Positions 22,110 through 34,802 of a stretch of 64,000 nt of DNA are shown here, piece after piece. The DNA lies in NCBI GenBank assembly GCA_949130495.1, contig OX422208.1:643272023-643336022 (forward strand), read 5' to 3'. A program made the position numbers and the translations under genes. The notes under the pieces were generated by a model. That model saw nothing but the letters and a program-made list of their open reading frames with translations, did no database searches and had not been told where the DNA came from. The DNA is from Sambucus nigra. Lineage: Eukaryota; Streptophyta; Magnoliopsida; Dipsacales; Adoxaceae. The stretch's first letter is position 1. Each line of letters starts with the position of its first letter.

Positions 22110-22581
22110 GAAGCCCACAATGCTCTATGCTTGATGCTTGTATGAAAGGATAGAACATTCGATCCTGGAATTAACTCGGAGTATTTTCATGGTGCCTGGT
22201 CAGTAACCGAACTCCCACACTTGTAAAAGTTTTTCAGTACTGTCTAAAGATGGCATTTTTATAAATAATTTGAATTTTAGCAAACCGCCAAAGGGTAAAC
22301 GGGTATTTTACCCCTTTTGTACCGCGAAGCCATCGAAATGTCAATCGTTAATACGCTTAATCATTACTTTTGCTATTTTTGAGAAAAGCTATAAAAAGTT
22401 GGAGGCTTTTTGAGATTTTACCATACCCCAAATCTTCGAACTATAGCTGCTATTTATGAGATTTTACGCGATCGTTGGCCATCGTTCATCCTTTCCTTCC
22501 ATAGTTCTTGCTGAATCCTTAATCTTTTGTAAGAATTCTTTGTTTCTCTATATTTTTCTTCATTTCCTTTCTTTCTGAGCC
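22110..22581 (+). promoter_or_regulatory. Upstream region of antisense gene with TATA box
   Basis: Non-coding stretch between the Tat LTR and the plus-strand gene. A TATAAAAA box lies at 22390-22397, about 190 bases before the ATG at 22582, and a pyrimidine-rich stretch follows at 22490-22575. It would drive transcription opposite to the retrotransposon's own genes. Inference from position only. Confidence 0.4.
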
Positions 22582-24501
22582 ATGGCTCACATAGTTGATG
22601 ATGATTCTCAAGAGGAATTTAAGGAAAAAAAGAAAATCCCATGTTGGGTTGATTTGGAAATACCCCATGATCCTATATATGTATATTCTTTAGGTGAGGG
22701 TCATTGGATCCCAACCTTGTTTATAGCTGAGTGTGGTTTCACATTTCCACCAAACCCTTTTCTTTTTCATTTCTGCCAATATTTTGACATCGTTCCAGTA
22801 AGAGTATCCCCCAACACATAGAGGGTTGTCAATGGTGTGAATAGATTAAATGAAATATATGAACCCGTATTAGGATTCCAGAGATTATGTTCTGCTATAA
22901 ATGGTCTATAGTAGGGGAGAGCACGTATTACTTGAAAACCAGACAAGTCAATATGGCTTTAGTATTGAATTTTCTTTATTCCAATCAGGATTATTGGGAT
23001 CATGCTTTAATAGTTAAGAATTGGCAACATGATCCCTTTGGGAATGGAGTGGCCTATTATGGTCTCAGATGCCCTTAGTCAGGGAATGGGATAGGTTGTT
23101 ATTTCAGGTCTCTCCCTTATTTACTAATTTCTTTTCTCATGTTTGCTAATTGCTTTGTTACAGAAGAATGTAAGAGAAAGTGCCCCAAACCGGGTGAAGT
23201 AAATCTAGAATAACTCAAATTCTTGTGGGGTCTTAATCAAAGGATAAGAGAATATCATCCACGATTAACTTTTGTATTGCTAGAGTATAAAAGTTCCATA
23301 AACTCTTTTATAGCTCGCCCAACCACTGATGTGCCTTTAATTGTAATTAATTTGGAGAGGGATCCAGTGTCTACTTCCTCTGCCATTGAGTCTGTTAGTG
23401 CTTGTGTTGAACTTGCTGTTGGTGGCACTTCTTCTTCTTTTGACTCCGATCTTCTCATTTCTTTCAGCATGGGAAAAAGGAAAATTCCCAATCTTCTGGA
23501 GGAGGACTCCACTGCTGGTGTCAAGAAACCAGTTGATACTAATGCCCAAAAGAAAAAGGTTGAGACTAGCAAGAAGCCCCCAGCCAACAAAGGTCATGAG
23601 TCTCCTCTTAAGAGACTAAGGAGAGGTCCTAGTGATAAGCAGGTTAAGAAGGTTATTGATGTCAATCAATAGGGATCGTCTAGTAAGGTCCCATTTGTTA
23701 CTGGCTTATCTGTAGCCTTTAGTCCTAGCTTGGCTAGGAAGTTGATCAAGGCTGGTACCCTCCCAAACCATAGAGCTGCTGCTGCCTCCATGTCCCGATC
23801 AAAATTATCGAAGAGGGCTACTCAAAGTTTAGCCTTGGTAAGTTTTCATATTTGAAATTGGTAAGATATTATTCATACCTTCCTTTCTTTCCAATGATTT
23901 GGTTCTTTTCTTGCAGTTTTTGGTTGATTACAACCAAATGTTGGAGAAGGACGATTATTTACGTTCTTATTCAGGGGAAGTAGAGGAGGAATTTTAGGGT
24001 CTTAAAAAATCCCTGGAGGAGTCCAGACAAGATTTGGAGACAAAGCAGAAGATATGGGAGGAAAAGATTAGGGCTTCTAAAAAAGCACGACAGAAAGCTA
24101 ATGAAATTGAAGAGAAGGTAGCCAAATTGTATGCTGACCTTTCGGTTGAGAAGGACAAAAGAAATAAAACCATAGAGGCATCCTTTAACAAGGGTTGTGA
24201 TAAAGAAATCTCTACTCATTCTGCCCAAATAGCATATGCCAAGTGGAAATTCTTCAAGGACGGTTGGTCAGCAGCTTTGAAGGAAGTTGGCACTACTGAA
24301 GATTCAGAGCTACTTATGATGCACGATCCAAGCTCCCCCAACATTAATGATGAAATTGATGACGATGCTAGTTCAGGGGAATCCTCTCTAGCAATTAAGT
24401 TAATTTCTCCTCCAGCCGATCAAGACAATGCTCCTATTGACTCAACTGCCCCTATAACCGACTAGGAGATAAACCCTAAGGTAGTGAAGGATAAGAAGAA
24501 G
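22582..24501 (+). pseudogene. Antisense gene of Tat element, N-terminal and coiled-coil part
   Basis: Plus-strand gene opposite to the retrotransposon's pol. It starts MAHIVDDDSQEEFKE, followed by AECGFTFPPNPFLFHF, which resembles the putative gypsy-type transposase family (PF04195). It continues RRVVNG-like, YYLKTRQVNMALVL and DALIV-like blocks through a stop (Trp to TAG near 22819) and a frameshift near 22890. Introns with GT...AG ends are likely at 23108-23163 and 23838-23916. A conserved block SLARKLIKAGTLPNHRAAAA follows, then a long Lys/Glu-rich coiled coil (24000-24200) and an acidic tail. Steinbauerova and colleagues described such antisense frames in plant Tat elements. Function is unknown. 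Confidence 0.75.
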
Positions 24502-24697
24502 GTATAGACTTGTTTGGCTTCTAGTCGTTGTAGTTTGCACCTTTCTTTTGTCTTCTTTTTATCTTGTTATGATGTACCTGTAATGTTTCCATCTATCAAT
24601 GAAAGAACTTTTTCTTCAATTAACTTATAAATTTTTTATGCTTAATTATTGCTCTGCCTCTTTTAATTATTGATCAATTATTTCTTTATCTTTATAG

Positions 24698-25946
24698 TTC
24701 ATTGACAAGATGGAACAAATTGCTTCAACTGGTTTCGACCTACTCAAACGCTGTAATAATCTGTTTAAAATTGGTCACTTAGACTTGACAAATGAAAAAT
24801 TAATAGTCTTGCTTGGCACATACGCTTCTGATAAGGCAATGGATGCATACACTTATCTCAAATTCATTCTTGATCGAGTTGTGGCTAATAATGTTACATA
24901 CTTTGAGATGACTGAAGACTTTCAGGCAGACCATAATGAAACCAAAGCTTTACTACATGCTGACTACGAAGCCAGGTTCAAGGCATTGAGTGAAGGTTGG
25001 GGTTCTGAGAAGAAACTGGAAAAATATGCTTCTTTATACAAGGAAAAAGAGTTCTTGTTGAACCGTGAGCTTGATGAATCCATAGAAATCGCCAAGCTCT
25101 TGGAGGAGGAGAATATTAAACTCCAGAATGAGTTAGAGACTTTTAAACAGTCTTTTGTTAGTGGTGCGAATGAAGGTGCCTCCATTTTGGAGAATAAGAA
25201 TGCCAGGCTGATGGACGAACTAAAAACTTTGAAGACATCCAAACCTATGCAATCTTTCGGAAATGAAAGAACGAGTCGACTAACTGTTGAAGAAACTAGG
25301 ACCAAAAAAACCTTAGCGGACCAGGCTGCCCAGATGAAAGAAAAGAGTCGAGCTATTATCGACCTATCTACAAAGCTGAAAGCTAAGGACAAATCCCTTA
25401 TCGACCAGTCCATATAGTTGAAGGTGAATGATAGTGTTTTGAAGAAACTTCAACGACAAGATGAAAGGTTGACCTTTCAATTTCACAAATAACCTAGAGA
25501 GGTGTGGATAGAAGGCTACAACGAAGCTTTCGGCCATTTAGATGATCACCTTACTCAGACCCAAAATGAAGGTTATAAATGGGGTTTAACTAATGTCTTG
25601 AATTTGCTGAAGCATGATCGTAATAGTCAGCTGAGGTATTTGAATGAGCCTGGTTTGTTAGATTGTGATAATCCCCCTTAAGTTGGATACTTCATGGATC
25701 CCTATTTATGCTATTACCCAATGACTGATCACTAAATACTTAGGGGACTATGGCTTACATGATGTTCATGAGATATTACATCCTCCTCACCTGATCAATG
25801 TATCGAGTAGAAGTAATAGAAGAATGTTAAGGGATTTTAAGTTTATTAATTCTCCCTATACTTTGGATGATCCTCCTATTGGAATGAAAAGAGTACAACC
25901 ATCTGAGTTGAATTCCAAAGCTCAAGAAAAATGTCCTGTTGAATAA
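24698..25946 (+). pseudogene. Antisense gene of Tat element, C-terminal coiled-coil part
   Basis: It begins FIDKMEQIASTGFDLLKRC and has a long coiled coil (SLYKEKEFLLNRELDESIEI, LEEENIKLQNELE). A stop at 25418 and another near 25490 interrupt it. The end reads EVWIEGYNEAFGHLDDHL and NEGYKWGLTNVLNLLKHD, then continues after further stops to 25946. A GT...AG intron (24502-24697, phase 0) would join it to the upstream part, though the interval also looks like a 3' UTR (AATGAA motifs), so two adjacent genes are possible. Confidence 0.65.
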
Positions 25947-26649
25947 TTCTTATGTATTTTGTTATTCATTTGAATGTAATACGATTTATATGAATGAAAA
26001 TCCATATGTTTATTTTGTTAGCTTATGATTATTTTAATCAATCAGTCAACTTGTGATTGTAATGCCATTGATTCTACTAATGTACTTAGATTTATTAATC
26101 CAAATTTAGCATTAGTTATCAGTGGTGACCAAGTGTATGAGGGATATATGGTTGTAGTCCAGTATTTACGAATGTTTACATGTCTTCCTGAATTTAACTT
26201 AGTAGGGTAAAACTTGTTTGTAACTTTTTTAGTTATATACGAAGTTTTACAGCCTTCTTGTTCTTGACTTGTCAATGACAAAGTCATACATGAAGTAAAT
26301 TAGTCTTGAACTTAGTCGGATAATACTTCTTATTAGTGACTTGTTTATATAAATCCATACATGAAGTAAGAGTTACTTCTTGTTCGTGACTACTATGTAC
26401 AAAGTTATACATGAAGTTTGCATTTGACCGAGAAATAATTGTGTCTCAAGCTGTTGATCTATCTTGAATTTGATAAATTAAAACTGATTAAGTATGTTCT
26501 GTTGATCGACAGCTAACTGACAGATAAGTTCGACCTGATTAAGTATGTAGGTATTGTTGATCGGAAAGAGCTGAAGACCAAGAATTCTTACTTATTGTTC
26601 TTGTGTGAAGGATATCGTCACACTCCGAAATTTTTTAAAAAATTAACGG
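25947..26649. repeat. Tat 3' region with degenerate tandem repeat
   Basis: Non-coding between the ends of the convergent antisense gene and pol. At 26254-26298, 26325-26370 and 26375-26418 there are three diverged copies of a unit of about 45 bases starting CTTCTTGTTC(G/T)TGAC and ending CATACATGAAGT. Tandem repeats here are known from Retand-type elements. Confidence 0.7.
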
Positions 26650-27669
26650 GACTTAAATCAATATTTTATTTAAACTTGAATAAGAGTCATATAAAACATA
26701 GATAAAAATAAATACATTAGTAACAATCCCTTGAATCATTGATAATACTTTCGGAGATGCTCGACATTCCATGGGTTTTTGAATTCTTCCCCCTCTAACG
26801 TTTAAAGTCGAGAGGTTCCTGGTCGGATGACTGCTGAAATGCGATATGGGCCATGCCAATTAGCCTCAAGTTTGTTGTTCTTCTGGATGACATTCTAAGG
26901 AACATATTTCCCTTATTTAAGGTTCGTCGGCTTAACCCTTTTATTATAGAAGTGAGCAGTTCTGTATTGGTATGCAACGTTTTTCAAGGTAGCATCTTCT
27001 CGAACTTCCTCTAACATATCTAGATTTAGTCGGCGTATTAAGTCACTAGTTGGAGAATCAAAATTCAGTACCCTGTAAATTTTTTAGGCCTATCTCGATT
27101 GGTACCATATCTTCAGTCCCAAACGCAAGCATGTAAGGTGTCTCTCCAGTTATTGTTCTCGATGTTGTTCTGTAAGGCCAAAGAGCATAATGTAACTGAT
27201 TAATCTAGTTTCCCTTTGCATCATCAAGCCTCTTCTTCAGTTGGTTTTGAAAAGTCCTATTTGTTACTTCTGTTTGACCATTACTTTGAGTATGGCCTGG
27301 TGCATAATGGAGTTTCTGGATTTTTGACTGAACACAATATGCTTTAAACTCATTGTTATCAAATTAAGTGCCATGTCTCATAATAAAGGCATACGGTAAC
27401 CCATATCATCATACAATATTTTTCTTAGTGAATTGATACACCTTCTCATAGGGTATATCTACCAATGGTTTAACCTCCACCCATTTGGTGAAGTAATCAA
27501 CAATAATGACCAAATATTTAAACCTGCCTCTAGTGGTCGGTAGTGGGCCAACTAGATCAATTCCCCAAATAGCAAATGGACTATGTGAAGTTATGGATGT
27601 TAGAGCAGTATTGAGAGTTTTACAAATTACAGATAACTTCTGTCATTTGTCACATTTTCTTATAAAGGA
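26650..27669 (-). pseudogene. Tat integrase, core and C-terminal part
   Basis: Minus-strand reading resumes after the inserted chromovirus with SFIRKCDKCQK (zinc-binding CxxC). It continues IWGIDLVGPLP with a catalytic Asp, DYFTKWVEVKPL, HYAPGHTQSNGQTEVTNRTF with the catalytic Glu, and SRTITGETPYMLAFG. The C-terminal part near 26650-26980 is in altered frames. Multiple stops. The family inserts element DNA into the chromosome. Confidence 0.88.
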
Positions 27670-27674
27670 TGCAC

Positions 27675-29958
27675 TGACACACCCCAATCCAGTTACTTAT
27701 AATTAAGTCTGAAAGTCAAAGTGAGTCAAACCATAATTAATCTAACCAAACTATAAAAACGAGTTTTAATTTCAGAGTCATCATTGTAAATCCATATAAC
27801 TGAAAGCCTTTTTACAACATCAGAGTAATCATGTCCATAAAAACTTTCTTGAAGGATAAATTAACTTAATTACATCATTTACATTTACACAAAATCATTG
27901 TTTCTCCTATTTCTGGATAACCCAACCCGACCTCCTAGATTTGGCAGTGACATCGCATTACCTGAAAAATGTGAACATAGGAACCATGAGAAAAAATAGC
28001 CTAGTGAATGTATCACTACTATACTACTGCATGAATTTAAATGTAATAAATCATGTCCATATAATTATGTATTAACTTATCTGGCTCATTCATAATGAAT
28101 GACCAACTTTTCCGAATCATGATTCATATATCCTGTCTAAATAAAAAATTCTCCCCCATTCCTGGCCGAGGAGTAACCTCTCATTTCGGTAAACCGAAAT
28201 GAACAATTTTATATTCATAACATTATGATCATATTCATAACAGTATACAAATATATCATTCCAGTGAGTACACTCACCTTGGGTTGTTAACTACGTATTT
28301 ATGTTTCCTTCGGGTGGAGCTGAACTGGGTTGATTAGATCTTACACCTGTCAATCCAGCTAAATCAGTACTGAATCTCAATCAAAAGTATTATCCTAACA
28401 TAATTATGTAACTTTCCATGACTATACAACAACAATATATTTCCACTTCAGTTACATTCCATGAAACATGAGTATGGACAAAATAATGGTACACATGTTG
28501 ATAACGTTATGAACATTCAACCGTAGGAAATAGCTCGTAAGGGATTTATAATTTAACCCAAGTAAATATGAAAACATACTTCTCAACGTATATACACATG
28601 AAACATTTACTCAAAATATTCTTTAGAAATAGGAGATAGCAATATTCTTTCATCGGGTATTCAGTATGGCCTTAAATTATTGTCTTCTATACTCAACCAT
28701 CCTATATTCCCAAATTATATAAATACAGGTGTCCAAACTTATCAATATGAAAACATATATGAATATACTTTCCATTACAAGTGACGGTGTAATTTTTCAA
28801 GCTTCCTAGGGCAAGTTATGACCATTTCTTTACAAGACAAGAAATATTCCCTACAAGCTCCTCTATTGTTCCTTCGAATTCCCAGAATTTTCATAATTTT
28901 TCTACAGTATAACTTTCCATGATTTTCAACCCATTTTCAGTGAACATACTGAATAGTACATAATTAAAGTTTCATAAAATTTTGACTTCATTTTCTATGT
29001 CAAAAGCTTGACAAAACGCAGGGCATATCGAAATGAAATATACAAACAACAACTATATACCAACTTTCAACCATCACTACGGCCTAACCAGAAGGAGTTA
29101 AATCCTAATTCTTGGATATGATATGAATATATGAGCCTAATTTCATATACAATTGTAATTTCTCAATTACAGCAAGCACACAAAGAGATATACAAGTTTG
29201 AATACAAGGGGTTTCAATACAAAGCAATTTTAAGGTTTTGTACATTCAATTTAACTTTAACCTTCATCTAACCATACATATATATAAATAGATGAAATTT
29301 TAGTAAGAAAATGATGATTTATATCATCTAAATCAATAATATAAGAAAAATAATAAGAATTGCAATTAGCATTACCTTCGGGACTTTTACATAATTTCTA
29401 CGGATTTTTCTACACTTTTCCTCCTCACTTTTCCTTCCTAAACTCCCTAATTCTCTTTCCTCAATGTAAAACCCTTTCATGGCTGATTTTGGCTGAAGGA
29501 TAAGGCTATTTAAAGGGTATAAGGTCGGCCAAGGCTGCCTCCCAAGCCAACCAATCAAATTAAACCATTTGGTTTAATAAAAGATAATTTACCACTTAAA
29601 GGGAATTGACAAATTTGCCCCTTGTTCGTAAATTTGTCCTAACTTCTTACTCGTACATCCGTTTGATCCACCATTTGTTGTGTCACAAACCTAACTCATA
29701 TGTATACAATTATATAGTTTTCACCTCAAGTGAAGTTTTATGTTATAAAGGTCAAAACTAGTCTTAAACAGGGACATTTCTATAAAAAACAACAAAATTT
29801 TGTGTTTGTAAATAATTCAACATTTCATGATTTAAGAAAGTTGGATTAGACTATACATAATCACTTAACATTAGATATACTAACATCAAATTCTTTATAT
29901 CACATAAGGTAAGCATGATTTAAATATAATTTATCATAATTATATTCGGGTTGTCACA
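27675..29958 (-). repeat. 3' LTR of the chromovirus
   Basis: 2284 bp, nearly identical to 34803-37084. Minus orientation starts TGTGACAACCC and ends GGGGTGTGTCA. Confidence 0.96.
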
Positions 29959-29973
29959 ACTCACCCCCCCAAG
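29959..29973 (-). other. Polypurine tract of the chromovirus
   Basis: Minus strand CTTGGGGGGGTGAGT immediately upstream of the 3' LTR; just before it is GGGACGAAATTTT, a motif common at this spot in plant chromoviruses. Confidence 0.85.
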
Positions 29974-29981
29974 AAAATTTC

Positions 29982-31741
29982 GTCCCTAAAATTTAATATA
30001 AAGGCCACTTACCAAACAAATGGGGATACTGTTTCCTCATGCTATCCTCCATTTCCCAAGTTGATTCTTTAACTCCATGGCTCATCCACATAACTTTAAC
30101 TAAGTTTATAACTTTATTCCTCAATACCTGCTCCTTACGATCAATAATTTCCAATGGTTCCTCGATGTACGATAAGTCTTCCTTCAGTTCAATTGGTTGA
30201 GTTTTCTACTGATGAGATGGATCTGCCAAATACATACGAAGCATCGATACATGAAACACATCATGCAAACGAGATAAATCTGGAGGTAATGCTAATCTAT
30301 ATGCCAGGTTCCCAATTCTTTCCAACACCTCATATGGTCCAATGTATCTTGGACTTAGTTTCCCCTTCTTCCCAAATCTCATAATGACTTTCCATGGTGA
30401 AATACGCAGGAATACAAAATCCCCCTTCTGAAATTCGAATGGATATTTCCTTTTATCTGCATAAAATTTCTGCCTGCTTTGCGCTATCTTTAGCCATTCC
30501 CGAATCATTTTGATCTTTTCAGTTGTCATATCTATCAATTCAGGACCCAACATTTTCCTTTCACCCACTTCATCCCAACAAAAAGGCAATCTACATCTCC
30601 TCGCATATAAAGCTTTATAAGGAGCCATACCAGTGGTCTTATTATACGGAAATTCCATCAATGGAAAATGATCATCCCAACTACCTTTGAAGTCAAATAT
30701 ACAAGCTCGTAACATGTCTTCTAATATTTGAATCGTCCTTTCAGATTGCCCATCGTTTTGTGGATGAAATGCAGTGCTGAACTTCAAACTTGTGCCCATG
30801 GCATTCTGTAATCGAGGCCAAAACTTAGAAGTGAATGTTGTATCTCTATCTGATACCATTGACACTGGTGCCCCATGTAAACGGATAATCTCATCAACGT
30901 ACCTACGTGCATACTTGTCAATAGTGTAGGTGGTCTTAACTGGAAGAAAATGAGTTGACTTTGTCAATCGGTCTACAATCACCCAAATACAATCATGCCC
31001 CTTTGGTGATCGGGGTAATCCTGTAACAAAGTCCATCGTTATATGCTCCCACTTCCATTTCGGAATAGGCAATGACTGCAATAATCCTGCCGGCTTCTGA
31101 TGCTCTGCTTTCACTTGCTGGCATACTAAACATTTATCTATGAACTCTGCAATCTCATGTTTCATATTGTTCCACCAGTAATACTCTTTTAAATCTCTGT
31201 ATATTTTGGTACCTCCAGGATTCATAGAGTAAATAGAACTATGTGCCTCTTCTAATATATCCTTCTTTAAGGGTGGGTCATTCGGTACACAGATCCTGTT
31301 TTTATAACACAACGATTCACCATTCTTAATCTCAAAGTCACTCTCTTTACCGTCCTGCACTTCTTGTTTCTTCTTCTCAAGGAATGGATCACTGATTTGC
31401 AAATTTCGTATGTGTTCTGCCAATAAAGGTCTCACTGTGACATGTGCTAATAATCCTCCGCTTTTTGAAAACTTTAATTCAATCTCCATCGATGCCAAGT
31501 CAAGAATATTTCCAATACGGGCACAACGTATACAACCAAGAATCCTTGATGATTTTTGACTCAAAGCATCTGCTACTACATTGGCCTTCCTAGGATGATG
31601 ATGGATGGTACAGTCATAGTCTTTAATCAACTCTATCCAATGCCTCTGTCTCAAATTCAGTTCTTTCTGTGTAAACAAGTATTTCAAACTTTTATGATCA
31701 GTAAATATCTCACAAGTTTCTCCATACAAGTAATGTCTCAA
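29982..31741 (-). pseudogene. Chromovirus RNase H end, integrase and chromodomain
   Basis: Starts in RNase H ([28 protein letters not shown]). The zinc domain reads [20 protein letters not shown] and CLVCQQVK; the second His is Asn. The core has [28 protein letters not shown] and [11 protein letters not shown], so the D, D, E triad is intact. [19 protein letters not shown] and [11 protein letters not shown] form the C-terminal domain. After a TAG at 30203-30205 a chromodomain follows: YIEEPLEIIDR, VKVMWMSHGVKESTWE, MRKQYPHLF (about 30010-30160). The chromodomain is thought to steer insertion into heterochromatin. The long open stretch of 511 residues shows recent activity; the stop would remove the chromodomain. 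Confidence 0.95.
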
Positions 31742-32850
31742 CGACTTTATAGAAAAACAATGGCTGCTAGCTCCAAATCATGTGTAGGGTAGTTTCGTTC
31801 ATGCGTCTTTAATTGTCTGGAAGCATATGCTATTACCTTCCCATTCTGCATAAGAACACATCCTAACCCCTGAAATGAAGTGTCTGTATAGATCACAAAA
31901 GACTCATTCCCACATAGAATAGTAAGTATAGGGGCTGAAACTAGCCGATTCTTTGATTCTTTAAAACTCCTCTCGCATTATTCATCCCATACAAACTTCA
32001 CTTCTTTACGAGTCAACTTTGTCAATGGTAATGCTATTGCTGAAAATCCCTTAATGAATTTGCGATAGTAATCTGCCAATCCTAGGAAACTCCTAATTTC
32101 TGTCACATTCTTAGGACTCTCCCATTCAACAATCGCTTCTACCTTCTTTGGATCAACGTATATCCCATTTCCCGAGACAACGTGCCCTAAAAACACAATC
32201 TCATTCAACCAAAACTCACACTTGCTTAATTTAGCAAATAATTTCTTCTCTATCAAAATCTGCAATACAAGTCTCAAATGTTTCTCATGTTCCTCCATGC
32301 TACGTGAGTAAATCAACACATCGTCTATGAATACAATCACAAATGAATCAATGAAAGGGTGGAATACCCGGTTCATCAAATCCATAAAAACTGTTAGAGC
32401 ATTAGTTAATCCAAATGGCATCACTAAAAACTCATAATGCCCATATCGAGTCCGAAAAACTGTTTTGGAAATATCACTATCCTTTACTTTCAATTGGTGG
32501 TAACCCGATCTCAAATCAATCTTCAAAAATACTGTGGCCCCCTATAATTGTTCAAACAAATCATCGATACGAGGTAGAGGGTACTTATTTATAATGGTCA
32601 CCTTATTCAACTGCCGATAATCAATGCATAATCGCATTGTCCCATCTTTCTTTTTCACAAATAACACTGGGGCTCCCCATGGCGAAACACTAGGCCGAAT
32701 GAAACCTCTGCTTATCAGATCTTGTAATTGCACTTTCAATTCTTTCAACTCTGTTGGTGAAATTCTATAAGGAGCAAGGGAAATCGGACTAGTACCTGGA
32801 ATTAATTCAATGGAAAACTCTACTTCCCTATCGGGTGGTAATCCTGGCAA
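31742..32850 (-). pseudogene. Chromovirus reverse transcriptase and RNase H
   Basis: RT starts with [20 protein letters not shown] and continues [20 protein letters not shown] with a catalytic Asp. The FIDD box is at 32320-32331 and [16 protein letters not shown] is the connection. RNase H residues [20 protein letters not shown] and [20 protein letters not shown] lie at 31750-31900. Stops occur at about 32527-32541 and 31976-31979, and a small frameshift near 31748 separates it from the downstream frame. Otherwise well conserved. Confidence 0.94.
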
Positions 32851-33543
32851 TTCTTCTGGGAAGACATCAGAAAATTATCTAACTACTGGTATATCTTCAA
32901 CTTTAAGTGCTTCCTTACTAACATTAACAACATAAGCTAAATACGCTGTACAACCTTTACTCAATAACTTTCTGATCTTAATTGCTGAGATAAGACAATT
33001 AGGGACAACATTCCCTTCTCCTGTAAACTCGAACTCAGGTTCACCAGGCAGATTAAACATAACTTCTTTTCGAAAATAATCATTAGAAGCATGATACGAT
33101 GATAACCAATCCATCCCCAATATAATATCAAAATCCTGAATGACCAACGGTATCAAGTCAACATAGAAATCTCGCTCACCCATTCGTAAGACACAATCTT
33201 TATAGACATGCTCAACTAGAATTACACTTTCCATTGGGGTAGAAATATATAAGGCACAATTGAGAAATGAACATGGTCTACCCAAATATGAAATAATATG
33301 TAATGCCACAAATGAATGCATAGATCCCGGATCAATGAGTGCATATAAATCTTTGTTTGCAATATAAAGTTTACCTGTAACCACTTCCGATGTAGCATGG
33401 GCATCTTGTAGTGTCATTGTAAACACTTTTCCTCCCGCCCTCAATCTAGCTGCTTGTTCTGTACCTCTTCCCCTAGTGGCACTGCTTGGAGAGGATCCTT
33501 TATGAGGCCCCACACTACTGACTGAAACCGCTCTTAATAACAT
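32851..33543 (-). pseudogene. Chromovirus aspartic protease
   Basis: Retropepsin region with LYALIDPGSMHSFVALHI (DPGS version of the active-site Asp loop, frequent in plant chromoviruses) and DFDIILGMDWLSSYHA as the second landmark. One stop near 32872 lies between protease and RT. It matures gag-pol. Confidence 0.9.
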
Positions 33544-34638
33544 AGGAAAATTCTTTCTCAGATGGCCCTTCTGATGACATTTGAAACATTATATATTCAG
33601 TAGCTTTGGGCAATTTCTCTTTACATGACCCGATGTCCCACAAAAGAAATAAACATTCGGATCTCCTTGTGTTCAAACTCTTAAACCTCTTCCACCACTA
33701 GCTTCACCCCTTTGCGAACTACCTCCCATACCTCTACTATGCTCAAATTTTTGCCCTCCAAGTCTCGAATATTCTGTACAACTACCTTTTTGATAATTCG
33801 GATCAAATCTGCTTTTATTTACACCTCATTATCGATTCTCTCTCACTTCATTCACGTCCTTTTCTACCAGCAGGGCTTTGTTCACCAAGGCTGAATAATT
33901 AGCAGTCTCTAAAGTTGATAGACTTGATTTAATAACTAACTCTAGTCCATCAAGAAATTAGTTGCCCATATCTTCCTCATTCCATATAAACCTGGAAGCA
34001 AAACGAAATAAGACTGTAAGTTTAGCTTCGTATTATCTAACTGTCATACTCCCCTGATTCAACATGAAATATTCTTTCTCCTTTTATTTTCGATACATCG
34101 AAGGAAAATACTTATCATACAATGCTTTAACAAAAGCATCCCATGGGATCACATTCCCACCTCCTGGAGTAATCAACAAATGTTTTGTGGCATCCCACCA
34201 GTACTTAGCTTCTCCTTTCGGCATATACGTCGCCAAGGTCACTCGTTGATTTTCAGGCATTCTCATTATCCCAAAAATAAGTTCAATCTCTTTAACCCAG
34301 ACTTTTGCCTCTGCTAGATCAACTGCTCCTTCGAATGATGGTGGGTTTATCTTAATAAATTTCTCATGTGAAGTACTCCTTTCTTCCTGGTGTATCACCT
34401 CCTCAACCCTAACCAATGATTGTGCCTCCAGTTTCCTGGTATGTTGTTCTTCCATCTAAGCCGTAAATCTAGCTTATTTCTTTGGCATTAGAGTCATAAC
34501 ACGTGCCATTTTTTTAATGTCTGTCAATTATTCCAGGTTAGGTTCTACATTTCCATGAACAGGTTGCTCAACCTCCGCCTATGCTGCTATATTTGAAGCC
34601 TCATCTTCTATTCTCACATTTACATTCCCTCGTTCCAT
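33544..34638 (-). pseudogene. Chromovirus gag with two zinc knuckles
   Basis: The likely start is ATG at 34638 (MERGNVNVRIEDEA). The capsid region has KINPPSFEGAVDLAEAKVWV, EAKYWWDATKHLL and WDAFVKALYDKYFPSM (34084-34455). The nucleocapsid has CFKCHQKGHLRKNF (33550-33590, last Cys to Phe) and CGTSGHVKRNC (33605-33640). Stops after PKK, ARFTA and within the knuckle spacer break it. It forms the particle and binds RNA. Confidence 0.88.
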
Positions 34639-34784
34639 TCCCTTATATCTGAAATGATCCAAAGATATAACAACATGCAGATATACATATCTTTCCTAGC
34701 ATAATCATTAGTATCAAATAAAATATATTTCAAACATTCACTGCCAAATCTAGACTCTTCTCACTCCAAAACCTCTAAAACCTA

Positions 34785-34797
34785 GGCTCTGATACCA
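34785..34797 (-). other. Primer-binding site (initiator Met tRNA)
   Basis: Minus strand TGGTATCAGAGCC, a perfect complement to the 3' end of plant initiator Met tRNA, a few bases inside the 5' LTR. Confidence 0.95.
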
Positions 34798-34802
34798 AAA
34801 GT

